5,234 bases of DNA from an uncultured Cloacibacillus sp. (lineage in GTDB: Bacteria > Synergistota > Synergistia > Synergistales > Synergistaceae). Positions 1 to 5,233 of the stretch are shown piece by piece (position 1 is the first letter of the stretch; every line of letters starts with the position of its first letter). Made by a program: the position numbers and the translations under genes. The notes below the pieces were generated by a model that saw nothing but the letters and a program-made list of their open reading frames with translations, had not been told where the DNA came from and did no database searches. The stretch is taken from the NCBI GenBank assembly GCA_934511335.1, contig CAKSWL010000176.1, positions 1-5,234 of the forward strand, written 5' to 3'.

Positions 1-2
1 TG

Positions 3-368
3 ATACTGGCGCGGACGCTTCCGGCGCTCGAGGCGGGGAACGCGCCGCGCCGGCAGCAAAACGAGGCCGAGGCGACCTACTTCGGACGCCGCCGTCCCGC
101 GGACGGCGAAATAAATTGGGACAAAAGCGCAGTGGAGATTTATAATTTGATACGTGCAGTGACGCACCCCTTCCCGGGAGCCTTTACTGAGCTGTCGGGA
201 AAAAAATACTATATATGGAAGGCGCGCCCGCTTGCGGCGCCGCGCGCGGACGACGCCGCGCCGGGGCGGATCGTCAGCGTTCGCCCGCTCATCGTCGGCA
301 CCGGCGGCGGCCTTCTGGAAATACTTAGCCTCCAGCCCGAGGGCGGAGAGGAAGGAGATGCTTTATAA
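3..368 (+). CDS. arnA (formyltransferase part): ArnA-type UDP-L-Ara4N formyltransferase, C-terminal part (5' end outside window)
   Basis: The visible 121 residues are the C-terminal third of a formyltransferase of the Fmt/ArnA family. Frame 3 is open from the window edge to the TAA at 366-368. The stretch ATYFGRRRPADGEINW, followed by EIYNLIRAVTHPFPGAFT, is the typical linker and start of the C-terminal domain. The later IVSVRPLIVGTGGGLLEI resembles the OB-fold-like strands that end ArnA's formyltransferase half and tRNA-Met formyltransferase. The catalytic Asn/His/Asp residues would lie upstream and cannot be checked. In ArnA this domain uses N10-formyl-tetrahydrofolate to formylate UDP-L-Ara4N in the cytoplasm. 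The protein stops where the enterobacterial enzyme continues into the decarboxylase, so here the two activities are separate chains. Its stop overlaps the next start by one base (TAATG). A tRNA-Met formyltransferase is the alternative, but the arn neighbours argue for ArnA. Confidence 0.88.
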   Translation: MLARTLPALEAGNAPRRQQNEAEATYFGRRRPADGEINWDKSAVEIYNLIRAVTHPFPGAFTELSGKKYYIWKARPLAAPRADDAAPGRIVSVRPLIVGTGGGLLEILSLQPEGGEEGDAL

Positions 369-1390
369 TGAAATTGTTCATCACCGGAGTAAACGGCTTC
401 ATCGGCACGCACCTGCTGGAAAATATACTCGCCAAAACTGACTGGGAGGTCGACGGTTTCGACATCGCCTCCTCTAATCTCGCCCCCTATGAGGGGAACG
501 GCCGCTTCGCCTTCCGCAAGGGAGACATCTTTAAGGACAACGAAATACTCGAAGCCGAAGTGATCAAGGCCGACGCCGTCATCCCGCTCGCGGGGATCGC
601 CAAGCCCGCCTATTACATCAAGAAGCCCGTCTGGACCTTCGAACTCGACTTTGAGCAGAACCTTAAAATGGTGCGCCTCTGCGCGAAGCACGGCAAACGG
701 ATAATATTCCCCTCGACCTCCGAGGTTTATGGGATGAGCGGCGACACGGAGCTCAAAGAGGACGAAAGCCCGCTCATCACCGGCCCCATCGTCAAGATGC
801 GCTGGATATACAGCTGTTCCAAGCAGATGATGGACCGCATGATAATGGCCTACGGTCAGGAACAGGAGCTGCAATACACCCTTTTCCGCCCCTTCAACTG
901 GGTCGGCCCGCGCCTCGACACGTTTAAGGACGCCGAGGAACGCCGAGCGCGCTCCGTCACACAGATGCTCTACGACATCCTCTATCGCCGCAAAATCTCT
1001 CTCGTCAACGGCGGCGAGCAGCGCCGCAGCTTCACCTGGATCGGCGACGGCATCGAAGGATTGATGGCCATTATCGAAAATAAAAACAAAAAGGCCGACG
1101 GCGAGATCTTCAACATCGGCAACCCCGCCAATAACTACTCGATAAAGGAGCTCGCGGAGCTGCTGATCGACGAGGCGAAAAAATTCCCGAAATTCCGCGC
1201 GGCCGCAGAAGCTGCCGAACTTGAGATCATCCCCGCCTCGGCCTACTACGGAAAGAGCTACGACGACATGCAGAACCGCCTGCCATCCGTTAAAAAGATG
1301 GAGAACAAGCTTGGCTGGAGGCCGAAGACGGGCATGCGCGAGACGCTTCATAAAACGATCGCCTGGTACGCCGATAATGAGGCCAAGTAA
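368..1390 (+). CDS. arnA (decarboxylase part): Stand-alone ArnA-type UDP-glucuronate oxidative decarboxylase (340 aa)
   Basis: Short-chain dehydrogenase/epimerase-type enzyme that oxidises and decarboxylates UDP-glucuronic acid with NAD+ to UDP-4-keto-pentose, the substrate of ArnB. The N-terminal Rossmann motif is GVNGFIG (residues 7-13, Gly7/10/13). FPSTSEVYG gives Ser118 and Glu119, WIYSCSK gives Tyr148 and Lys152, and YYGKSYDDMQNR gives Arg304. From memory of E. coli ArnA, these match Ser433, Glu434, Tyr463, Lys467 and Arg619 with a constant offset of 315, so the active site looks intact and specific to the ArnA branch rather than to generic epimerases. There is no formyltransferase half on this chain. 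The ATG at 368 is chosen because it overlaps the previous stop, starts right at the Rossmann fold, and has GAAGGAG at 351-357 about 10 nt upstream. The stop overlaps the arnD start by one base. Confidence 0.95.
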   Translation: MKLFITGVNGFIGTHLLENILAKTDWEVDGFDIASSNLAPYEGNGRFAFRKGDIFKDNEILEAEVIKADAVIPLAGIAKPAYYIKKPVWTFELDFEQNLKMVRLCAKHGKRIIFPSTSEVYGMSGDTELKEDESPLITGPIVKMRWIYSCSKQMMDRMIMAYGQEQELQYTLFRPFNWVGPRLDTFKDAEERRARSVTQMLYDILYRRKISLVNGGEQRRSFTWIGDGIEGLMAIIENKNKKADGEIFNIGNPANNYSIKELAELLIDEAKKFPKFRAAAEAAELEIIPASAYYGKSYDDMQNRLPSVKKMENKLGWRPKTGMRETLHKTIAWYADNEAK

Positions 1391-2304
1391 TGACGCGCCT
1401 CGCCATTAAGGTCGACGTCGACACGCTGCGCGGCTACCTTGAAGGCGTGCCTCGCCTGCTGGACCTCTTCAAAAGAAAAAAAATCAGGGCCAGCATCTTC
1501 TTCTCCTTCGGCCCCGACAATTCAGGCAAGGCGATACGGCGCGTCTTCCGCCCCGGCTTTATCGCCAAGATGATGCGCACCAAAGCCCCGTCGACCTATG
1601 GGTTGAAGACGCTCCTGTACGGCACGCTGCTTCCCGCGCCGCTGATAGTCCCGCGCGACCCCGCCATCGTACGCCGCGCGGCGGACGAGGGACACGAGAC
1701 GGGCATCCACGCCTGGGATCACGTTTACGTGCAGGACTGCCTGGCAAAAATATCAAAGCAAGAATACCTCGCGCTTTACGGTAAGGCGGCGGCGCTTTAC
1801 AAAGATATCTGCGGGCGCGAAGCTGCGGAAATCGCCGCCCCCGGCTGGCAGCTGTCGCACGCCGTCCTCGAGGCGGAGCGCGAGCTCGGCCTTCGCTACG
1901 CCAGCGACGTGCGCGGATACGCCCCCTTCCTGCCGGTCTTTGAAGGCGTCGAATACGAGGTGCCGCAGATACCGACGACCCTCCCGACGATGGACGAGAT
2001 CTACGGCCTGCCGAAAATCAACGACGTCACGCTCCCGAAGGCCTGGCTTGACGGGATGGGCCGGGAGTGGAACGTGCTCACCGTCCACGCGGAGATGGAG
2101 GGCATCTCGAAGCTCACCGTCTTTGAAAACTTCCTCAACCTGGCGCGGGCTCTCGGAACCGAGTTCTACACGCTCGGCGAATATGCGGCGGCGGCCCCCC
2201 TTCCGCGCGGTGAAATCGTGATGGGGAGGCTTACGGGGCGCGCGGGCACGCTCGCCGTACAGCGTGAACTATCCCCCCAGGAGGCGCCGAAAAATGCTCG
2301 ATAA
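1390..2304 (+). CDS. arnD: ArnD, 4-deoxy-4-formamido-L-arabinose-phosphoundecaprenol deformylase
   Basis: A 304-residue polysaccharide-deacetylase (NodB/CE4) family protein; E. coli ArnD is about 296. It removes the N-formyl group after the sugar is loaded on undecaprenyl phosphate, committing the lipid to export. Motif 1 is VDVDT with Asp9 (expected catalytic base) and Asp11 (expected metal ligand). Motif 2 is GIHAWDH with His107 and His111 as the expected metal ligands. A late TVHAEMEG carries His233. ArnD-specific stretches such as EGVPRLLDLF, RASIFFSFGPDN and QIPTTLPTMDEIYG are also present, and separate it from peptidoglycan or chitin deacetylases. Start ATG 1390 overlaps the upstream stop in TAATG, with GAGG at 1379-1382 seven bases before. 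The last 11 nt overlap the downstream SMR gene. The C-terminal tail after about residue 290 is a little longer than in E. coli and looks unstructured. Confidence 0.95.
   Translation: MTRLAIKVDVDTLRGYLEGVPRLLDLFKRKKIRASIFFSFGPDNSGKAIRRVFRPGFIAKMMRTKAPSTYGLKTLLYGTLLPAPLIVPRDPAIVRRAADEGHETGIHAWDHVYVQDCLAKISKQEYLALYGKAAALYKDICGREAAEIAAPGWQLSHAVLEAERELGLRYASDVRGYAPFLPVFEGVEYEVPQIPTTLPTMDEIYGLPKINDVTLPKAWLDGMGREWNVLTVHAEMEGISKLTVFENFLNLARALGTEFYTLGEYAAAAPLPRGEIVMGRLTGRAGTLAVQRELSPQEAPKNAR
2279..2284 (+). promoter_or_regulatory. Strong ribosome binding site that sets the start of the SMR-like gene
   Basis: A perfect AGGAGG lies inside the end of arnD, 9 nt before the ATG at 2294. An in-frame GTG at 2264 would add ten residues (NYPPRRRRK and the initiator), but those codons run through this Shine-Dalgarno sequence and put a proline/arginine-rich stretch before the first membrane helix. 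The ATG at 2294 is therefore preferred. Confidence 0.8.
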
Positions 2305-2668
2305 GCTCACGCTCACCCTGATACTCGCCTCAGCGGCGACCAACGCGCTCGGCAGCACCGTCATGAAGCACGCTTACGGCGGAGACAGCGATATGGTCTC
2401 CTCCGGCATCGCCGGCGCTTTTCTGAAAATCGCCCTCAACCCCTGGATCGTGATCGGGCTCGGCCTCTTCGGAGTCTCCTTCTTTTTTATGGCGGCGGCG
2501 CTCTCGCGCGCCGAGCTGACGCTCGCCTATCCGCTGATGTCGGGCGTCGTCTATCTGCTGCTACTCGCGATCGGCTTTTTTATATTTCATGAAAAGATCA
2601 CGCTCCTGAGGATCTGCGGCATGGCTTTCATCCTCGCGGGGATAACCATGCTCGCCGGCAAAAGTTAA
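2294..2668 (+). CDS. Small four-helix SMR/DMT membrane protein, candidate ArnE/ArnF-type undecaprenyl-P-L-Ara4N flippase subunit
   Basis: A 124-residue inner-membrane protein with four predicted hydrophobic helices at about residues 5-25, 48-70, 76-98 and 102-121, the layout of EmrE, ArnE and ArnF. The ending SRAELTLAYPLMSGVVYLLL, then FHEKITLLRICGMAFILAGI, is typical of the ArnE/EmrE fold (AYP helix 3, HE loop, glycine-rich helix 4). Aligned to EmrE through the shared G-(S/T)-T-x-M-K motif, the essential drug/proton Glu14 is replaced by Asn17, so proton-coupled drug efflux is unlikely. ArnE also lacks this Glu. Position directly after arnD, with an 11-nt overlap, makes a role in flipping the lipid-linked sugar the best inference. 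E. coli and Pseudomonas carry two such genes (arnE and arnF) but only one is here, and it cannot be assigned to either from sequence alone. Confidence 0.85.
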   Translation: MLDKLTLTLILASAATNALGSTVMKHAYGGDSDMVSSGIAGAFLKIALNPWIVIGLGLFGVSFFFMAAALSRAELTLAYPLMSGVVYLLLLAIGFFIFHEKITLLRICGMAFILAGITMLAGKS

Positions 2669-2704
2669 CATTTGACGGACAGGAGCTAAGGAGCAATAAA
2701 ACAT

Positions 2705-4033
2705 ATGAAGATTTGTGTTGTGGGAACAGGATATGTCGGCCTCGTCACCGGCGCCTGCTTTGCGGAAAAGGGGAATACCGTCTGCTGCGTCGATATCGAC
2801 GAAGAACGCATCGAGAAACTAAAAAAGGGCGTCAGCCCGATATATGAACCGGGGCTCGACGAGCTCATCGAGAAAAACCAACGCGAGGGACGCCTCTTCT
2901 TCTCAACCAAGATACAGGACGGACTCGAGGGGACCCTGCTATGCTTCATCGCCGTCGGCACCCCGCCCGCGGACGACGGGCGGGCGGATCTCGCCCAGGT
3001 GCTCGCCGCAATCGACGACATCGGCTCGGCGCTCTCGCATTCATGCTACATCGTCGTCAAATCCACCGTGCCCGTCGGCACGGGGACGCTGCTCTGCAAA
3101 CGCATCAAAAACCATCTGCGCGAGCGCGGCCTGGAAAAGATAAATCTAGAGATACTTTCAAACCCGGAATTTCTTAAAGAGGGTATGGCGATAGAGGACT
3201 GCCTGCACCCGGACCGCGTCGTAATCGGCGCCGCCTCCGAAGAGGCGCGCGCGGTAATGCGGGAGCTTTACCGCCCCTTCGCCGGCGATGAGAAGATAAT
3301 CTTCATGGACCCAGCCTCCGCCGAAATCACCAAATACGCGGCGAACGCCATGCTCGCGGCGCGCATCAGCTTTATGAACGAAATCGCGCAGCTCTGCGAC
3401 AAAGTAGGGGCCGACGTCCTCTCCGTCAAGAAGGGGATGGCCTCGGACCGCCGCATCGGCGAATTTTTCCTCAACGCGGGCTGCGGCTACGGCGGCTCCT
3501 GCTTCCCCAAAGACGTGCAGGCGCTCTGCTACATCGGCGAAGGGCAGGGGCTGGATATGACGATGGCCTCCGCCGTCAGCAAGGTGAACCGCAAGCAGAA
3601 GGCGCAGCTCCACATCATGATGCGCGAGCGCTTTGGCGAAGAGATGGAGGAGGTAGAGGCGGCGATCATGGGACTGGCCTTTAAACCGCAGACTAACGAC
3701 ATGCGCGAAGCCCCCTCGATCACGCTAATCCGCGGACTGCTCAACTGCGGGACCGCCGTCCGCGCCTACGACCCGATCGCGATGGACGAGGCCCGCCGGC
3801 TGCTGCCGGAAAGCATCGCCTACGCTGAAGATCTCGAATCGCTCGTCAGCGGCGCCGACTGCGCCGTGATCGTCACCGAATGGCGGCAGTTCCAGGAGGC
3901 CGACTGGGAAAAGCTCGGCGCGCTGATGAGACGAAAGATCGTCTTCGACGGGCGCAACATCTGCGACCCGGAAAAGATGCGCGCGCTCGGCTTTGAATAT
4001 TACTGCATCGGCCGCAATATGCGACCGCGGTAA
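2705..4033 (+). CDS. ugd: UDP-glucose 6-dehydrogenase
   Basis: A 442-residue enzyme of normal length for the family. It oxidises UDP-glucose to UDP-glucuronic acid with 2 NAD+, supplying the first precursor of L-Ara4N. The N-terminal NAD-binding motif is GTGYVG (residues 7-12). TVPVGT is at 121-126, NPEFLKEG at 153-160, and EITKYAANAML holds Lys210 and Asn214. The catalytic loop GCGYGGSCFPKD is at 259-270 with nucleophile Cys266 and Asp270. The C-terminal UDP-binding domain starts with GLAFKPQTNDMREAPS around 323-338. All key residues are present. The ATG at 2705 begins directly at the Rossmann strand, with AAGGAG at 2688-2693 about 11 nt upstream. It follows the SMR gene by 36 nt without a visible terminator, so it is probably co-transcribed. 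The Pseudomonas arn operon likewise ends in a ugd gene (pmrE). UDP-GlcA could also feed capsule or O-antigen synthesis. Confidence 0.97.
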   Translation: MKICVVGTGYVGLVTGACFAEKGNTVCCVDIDEERIEKLKKGVSPIYEPGLDELIEKNQREGRLFFSTKIQDGLEGTLLCFIAVGTPPADDGRADLAQVLAAIDDIGSALSHSCYIVVKSTVPVGTGTLLCKRIKNHLRERGLEKINLEILSNPEFLKEGMAIEDCLHPDRVVIGAASEEARAVMRELYRPFAGDEKIIFMDPASAEITKYAANAMLAARISFMNEIAQLCDKVGADVLSVKKGMASDRRIGEFFLNAGCGYGGSCFPKDVQALCYIGEGQGLDMTMASAVSKVNRKQKAQLHIMMRERFGEEMEEVEAAIMGLAFKPQTNDMREAPSITLIRGLLNCGTAVRAYDPIAMDEARRLLPESIAYAEDLESLVSGADCAVIVTEWRQFQEADWEKLGALMRRKIVFDGRNICDPEKMRALGFEYYCIGRNMRPR

Positions 4034-4042
4034 ACGCCGCGG
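4025..4042. repeat. CCGCGG inverted/direct repeat across the ugd stop codon
   Basis: CCGCGG at 4025-4030 is repeated at 4037-4042, separated by six bases (TAAACG). Because the word is its own reverse complement, it can form a 6-bp stem over the ugd TAA stop (4031-4033). Its function is unknown, and chance occurrence in GC-rich sequence is possible. Confidence 0.4.
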
Positions 4043-4062
4043 CGCAAATCCAGCCTGCTAGC

Positions 4063-4085
4063 CCGCCGGCGCACAAGGCCGGCGG
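4063..4085 (+). terminator. GC-rich hairpin after ugd; possible weak terminator or 3' mRNA stem-loop
   Basis: CCGCCGGC (4063-4070) pairs perfectly with GCCGGCGG (4078-4085) around a 7-nt loop, giving an 8-bp all-GC stem 29 nt after the ugd stop. No U-tract follows on either strand (the next bases are AATAAACGG), so it is not a canonical intrinsic terminator. It could pause polymerase or protect the 3' end of the arn transcript. It marks the likely boundary between the arn cassette and the hydrolase gene. Confidence 0.4.
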
Positions 4086-4120
4086 AATAAACGGTGACGA
4101 CAGAGCGCAGCAAACTAAAA

Positions 4121-4126
4121 AAGGAG
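4121..4126 (+). promoter_or_regulatory. Ribosome binding site of the C26 hydrolase gene, long spacing
   Basis: AAGGAG preceded by an A-run lies 13 nt before the ATG at 4140, which is longer than usual. No nearer in-frame start exists downstream that keeps the conserved MRPLIGIP N-terminus, so the ATG at 4140 is kept. Confidence 0.6.
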
Positions 4127-4139
4127 CCTGGAATAATCT

Positions 4140-4892
4140 ATGAGACCGCTTATCGGAATACCCACACTGCCATTCAAACACAGCTACGCGGAAACCGCGC
4201 TCGCCGGCCTTGACCGGGAAGCGCTCGACTACTTCTGGCTCCTCTCGGCGCTGACGGAAAAGATCGCCGCCTCCGTCCGCGCCGCCGGCGGCGTTCCGCT
4301 GCCGCTCACGGCGACAGGCGACGCGCACGAAATAAAGGCCCTCGCCTCAAAGCTTGACGGCTTCGTCTTTGCGGGCGGCAGCGACATCGCCCCATCCCTC
4401 TACGGCGAAGGAGACAGGGGAACGATATCCCCCGACCTGGAGCGCGACCACTTTGAACTGGACCTCTGCTCAGCCGTGCTGGAAAAAGACAAGCCGCTGC
4501 TGGGGATCTGCCGCGGCTGCCAGCTGCTGAACGTTGCGCTCGGCGGAACACTGATCCAGCACCTGCCGGATATCAATAAGAGCTGGGAGCTGCACAGGCG
4601 GCCCGACGTCATGAGAGGCTGCGTACACGACGTTAAGATACTGGCTCCCCGGCTCTTCCCCAACCACAGGGGAGAGATCATGCGCGTAAACTCGATGCAC
4701 CATCAGGCGGTCGGCGGACTCTCGCGCCGCGCGGAAACCGCCGCCGTCACGGAAGACGGCGTCATCGAGGCCATCTGGGCCCCCTCCTGCCGGTACGCGT
4801 TCGGCGTGCAGTGGCATCCAGAATGCCTCGCGGACGAAGATCCAGTGCAGGCCGATATTTTCCGGACTCTGGTCGTAAAGTCCGCGGAATAA
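4140..4892 (+). CDS. Peptidase C26 / gamma-glutamyl-GABA hydrolase-like class I amidotransferase
   Basis: A 250-residue cytoplasmic hydrolase with the class I glutamine amidotransferase fold; PuuD, the family member that splits gamma-glutamyl-GABA, is of similar size. The N-terminus MRPLIGIPTL is typical of the family. FAGGSDIAPSLYGE lies at residues 78-90. The nucleophile elbow LLGICRGCQLLN places Cys124 with the expected flanking Gly/Arg. The C-terminal FGVQWHPE holds His226 and Glu228, so the Cys-His-Glu triad is complete. An asparagine/histidine-rich RVNSMHHQAV (182-191) is also usual for the group. Substrate cannot be read from sequence: gamma-glutamyl-GABA, other gamma-glutamyl amides or a stand-alone amidase role are all possible, and no polyamine or GABA genes are next to it. 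It sits 106 nt after ugd, behind a hairpin, and is probably a separate transcription unit. No link with lipid A is evident. Confidence 0.9.
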   Translation: MRPLIGIPTLPFKHSYAETALAGLDREALDYFWLLSALTEKIAASVRAAGGVPLPLTATGDAHEIKALASKLDGFVFAGGSDIAPSLYGEGDRGTISPDLERDHFELDLCSAVLEKDKPLLGICRGCQLLNVALGGTLIQHLPDINKSWELHRRPDVMRGCVHDVKILAPRLFPNHRGEIMRVNSMHHQAVGGLSRRAETAAVTEDGVIEAIWAPSCRYAFGVQWHPECLADEDPVQADIFRTLVVKSAE

Positions 4893-4916
4893 AATCCGCC
4901 CGCGCAAACCGCCGGG

Positions 4917-5107
4917 TCACGCCATCCGAAACGCCCTAGCCGGCGCCGCGAGCACCTTCGGCTCGATCGGCTTGGCGGCGTGGGCGTTCATCCTGCTGGA
5001 AAGCTCCCTGGCGATATCCTCGTTGAAGGCGTTGGCGGTCAGCGCGATGATCTGTAGATCTGTACCGTCTTCGCCTCGCGGTAGTTTGAACCGCGTATCG
5101 CCAGCGC
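4917..5107 (-). pseudogene. Remnant of a two-component receiver domain, truncated and frameshifted
   Basis: Read on the minus strand, 5051 to 4920 encodes IIALTANAFNEDIAREL and then MNAHAAKPIEPKVL, ending in a TGA at 4917-4919. This is the last third of a CheY-like receiver: strand 5 with the switch Thr (ALTA), the invariant Lys of the AKP motif, and helix 5. Just upstream, AIRGSNYREAKTVQ (about 5101-5057) matches the preceding helix 4 region but is in another frame, because of an 8-bp tandem duplication at 5049-5064. Removing one copy joins the parts as AKTVQIIALTANAF. The phospho-accepting Asp and everything before helix 4 are missing and replaced by recombinase sequence. The NAFNED signature is commonest in receiver domains of hybrid sensor kinases, so the parent gene may have been one. 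The last 10 residues (AAPARAFRMA) do not look like a normal receiver end. The gene is convergent with the hydrolase and 24 nt from it. Non-functional as it stands. Confidence 0.75.
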
Positions 5108-5233
5108 CGACTCGATCTCGTCAAGCGAGATCGTCTGCGTCCCATGTTGATAGTTGTAGGTCAAGACCAGTTTATCATCGAACACATACACCGCATTTAC
5201 AAACGTATCAATCAGGCGTTTCTGAAACTCACG
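5039..5233 (-). CDS. Large serine recombinase, C-terminal end (5' part outside window), tail read from host receiver gene
   Basis: The 64 visible residues begin REFQKRLIDTFVNAVYVFDD and continue KLVLTYNYQHGTQTISLDEIE. This pattern (RLI-D-FVNA-Y-DDK-V-T-NY--GT-TISL) is characteristic of the extreme C-terminus of large serine recombinases on Firmicutes-type transposons, integrative elements and prophages. These enzymes cut and rejoin att sites through an N-terminal serine-nuclease domain, which would lie to the right of the window. After about residue 42 the recombinase similarity ends and the frame continues into receiver-domain sequence (AIRGSNYREAKTVQ). It then crosses an 8-bp tandem duplication and stops at the TGA at 5039-5041 after IYRSSR. 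About 22 C-terminal residues thus appear to be borrowed from the target gene. Whether the enzyme is active cannot be judged here. Confidence 0.75.
   Translation of the reverse strand, partial: REFQKRLIDTFVNAVYVFDDKLVLTYNYQHGTQTISLDEIESALAIRGSNYREAKTVQIYRSSR
5049..5064. repeat. Exact 8-bp tandem duplication causing a frameshift
   Basis: GATCTGTA at 5049-5056 is repeated without a gap at 5057-5064. The extra 8 bases shift the minus-strand frame between the TVQ and IIALTA parts of the receiver remnant. Deleting one copy restores a continuous receiver sequence, so a slippage-type duplication is the simplest explanation. A sequencing or assembly error is the alternative. Confidence 0.85.

Noticed and set aside
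209..1351. Long open frame of 380 codons on the minus strand
   Set aside because: It lies opposite the decarboxylase, whose residues match ArnA throughout. The antisense protein has no recognisable motif and is explained by GC-rich codon bias.
2264..2293. GTG start for the SMR gene, ten codons upstream
   Set aside because: The extension runs through the perfect AGGAGG at 2279-2284 and adds a Pro/Arg-rich stretch. The ATG at 2294 has ideal spacing.
2672..2700. Possible promoter TTGACG - 17 nt - AATAAA before ugd
   Set aside because: The -10 box matches only 4 of 6, and transcription would begin about at the ugd start codon, leaving the AAGGAG out of the mRNA. Probably chance.
3158..3613. Minus-strand open frame of 151 codons opposite ugd
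   Set aside because: It is antisense to the catalytic core of UDP-glucose dehydrogenase, has no motif, and no convincing RBS was recognised.
4884..4899. Hairpin GCGGA / TCCGC over the hydrolase stop codon as a terminator
   Set aside because: Only 5 bp with a 6-nt loop and no U-tract; too weak to call.
4949..4965. Hairpin CGAGC / GCTCG
   Set aside because: It lies within the conserved receiver codons (IEPKVL) on the minus strand, so coding sequence explains it. Five base pairs are not significant here.
5052..5102. Alternative reading of the receiver remnant as RGEDGTDLQIIALTANAF without a frameshift
   Set aside because: This frame is open, but upstream of IIALTA it does not resemble helix 4 of a receiver. 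The frame giving AIRGSNYREAKTVQ does, and the exact 8-bp repeat explains the shift.
4936..5145. Minus-strand open frame of 69 codons, arginine-rich
   Set aside because: It is a third frame over the receiver remnant and recombinase tail. The other two frames show recognisable protein families and this one does not.
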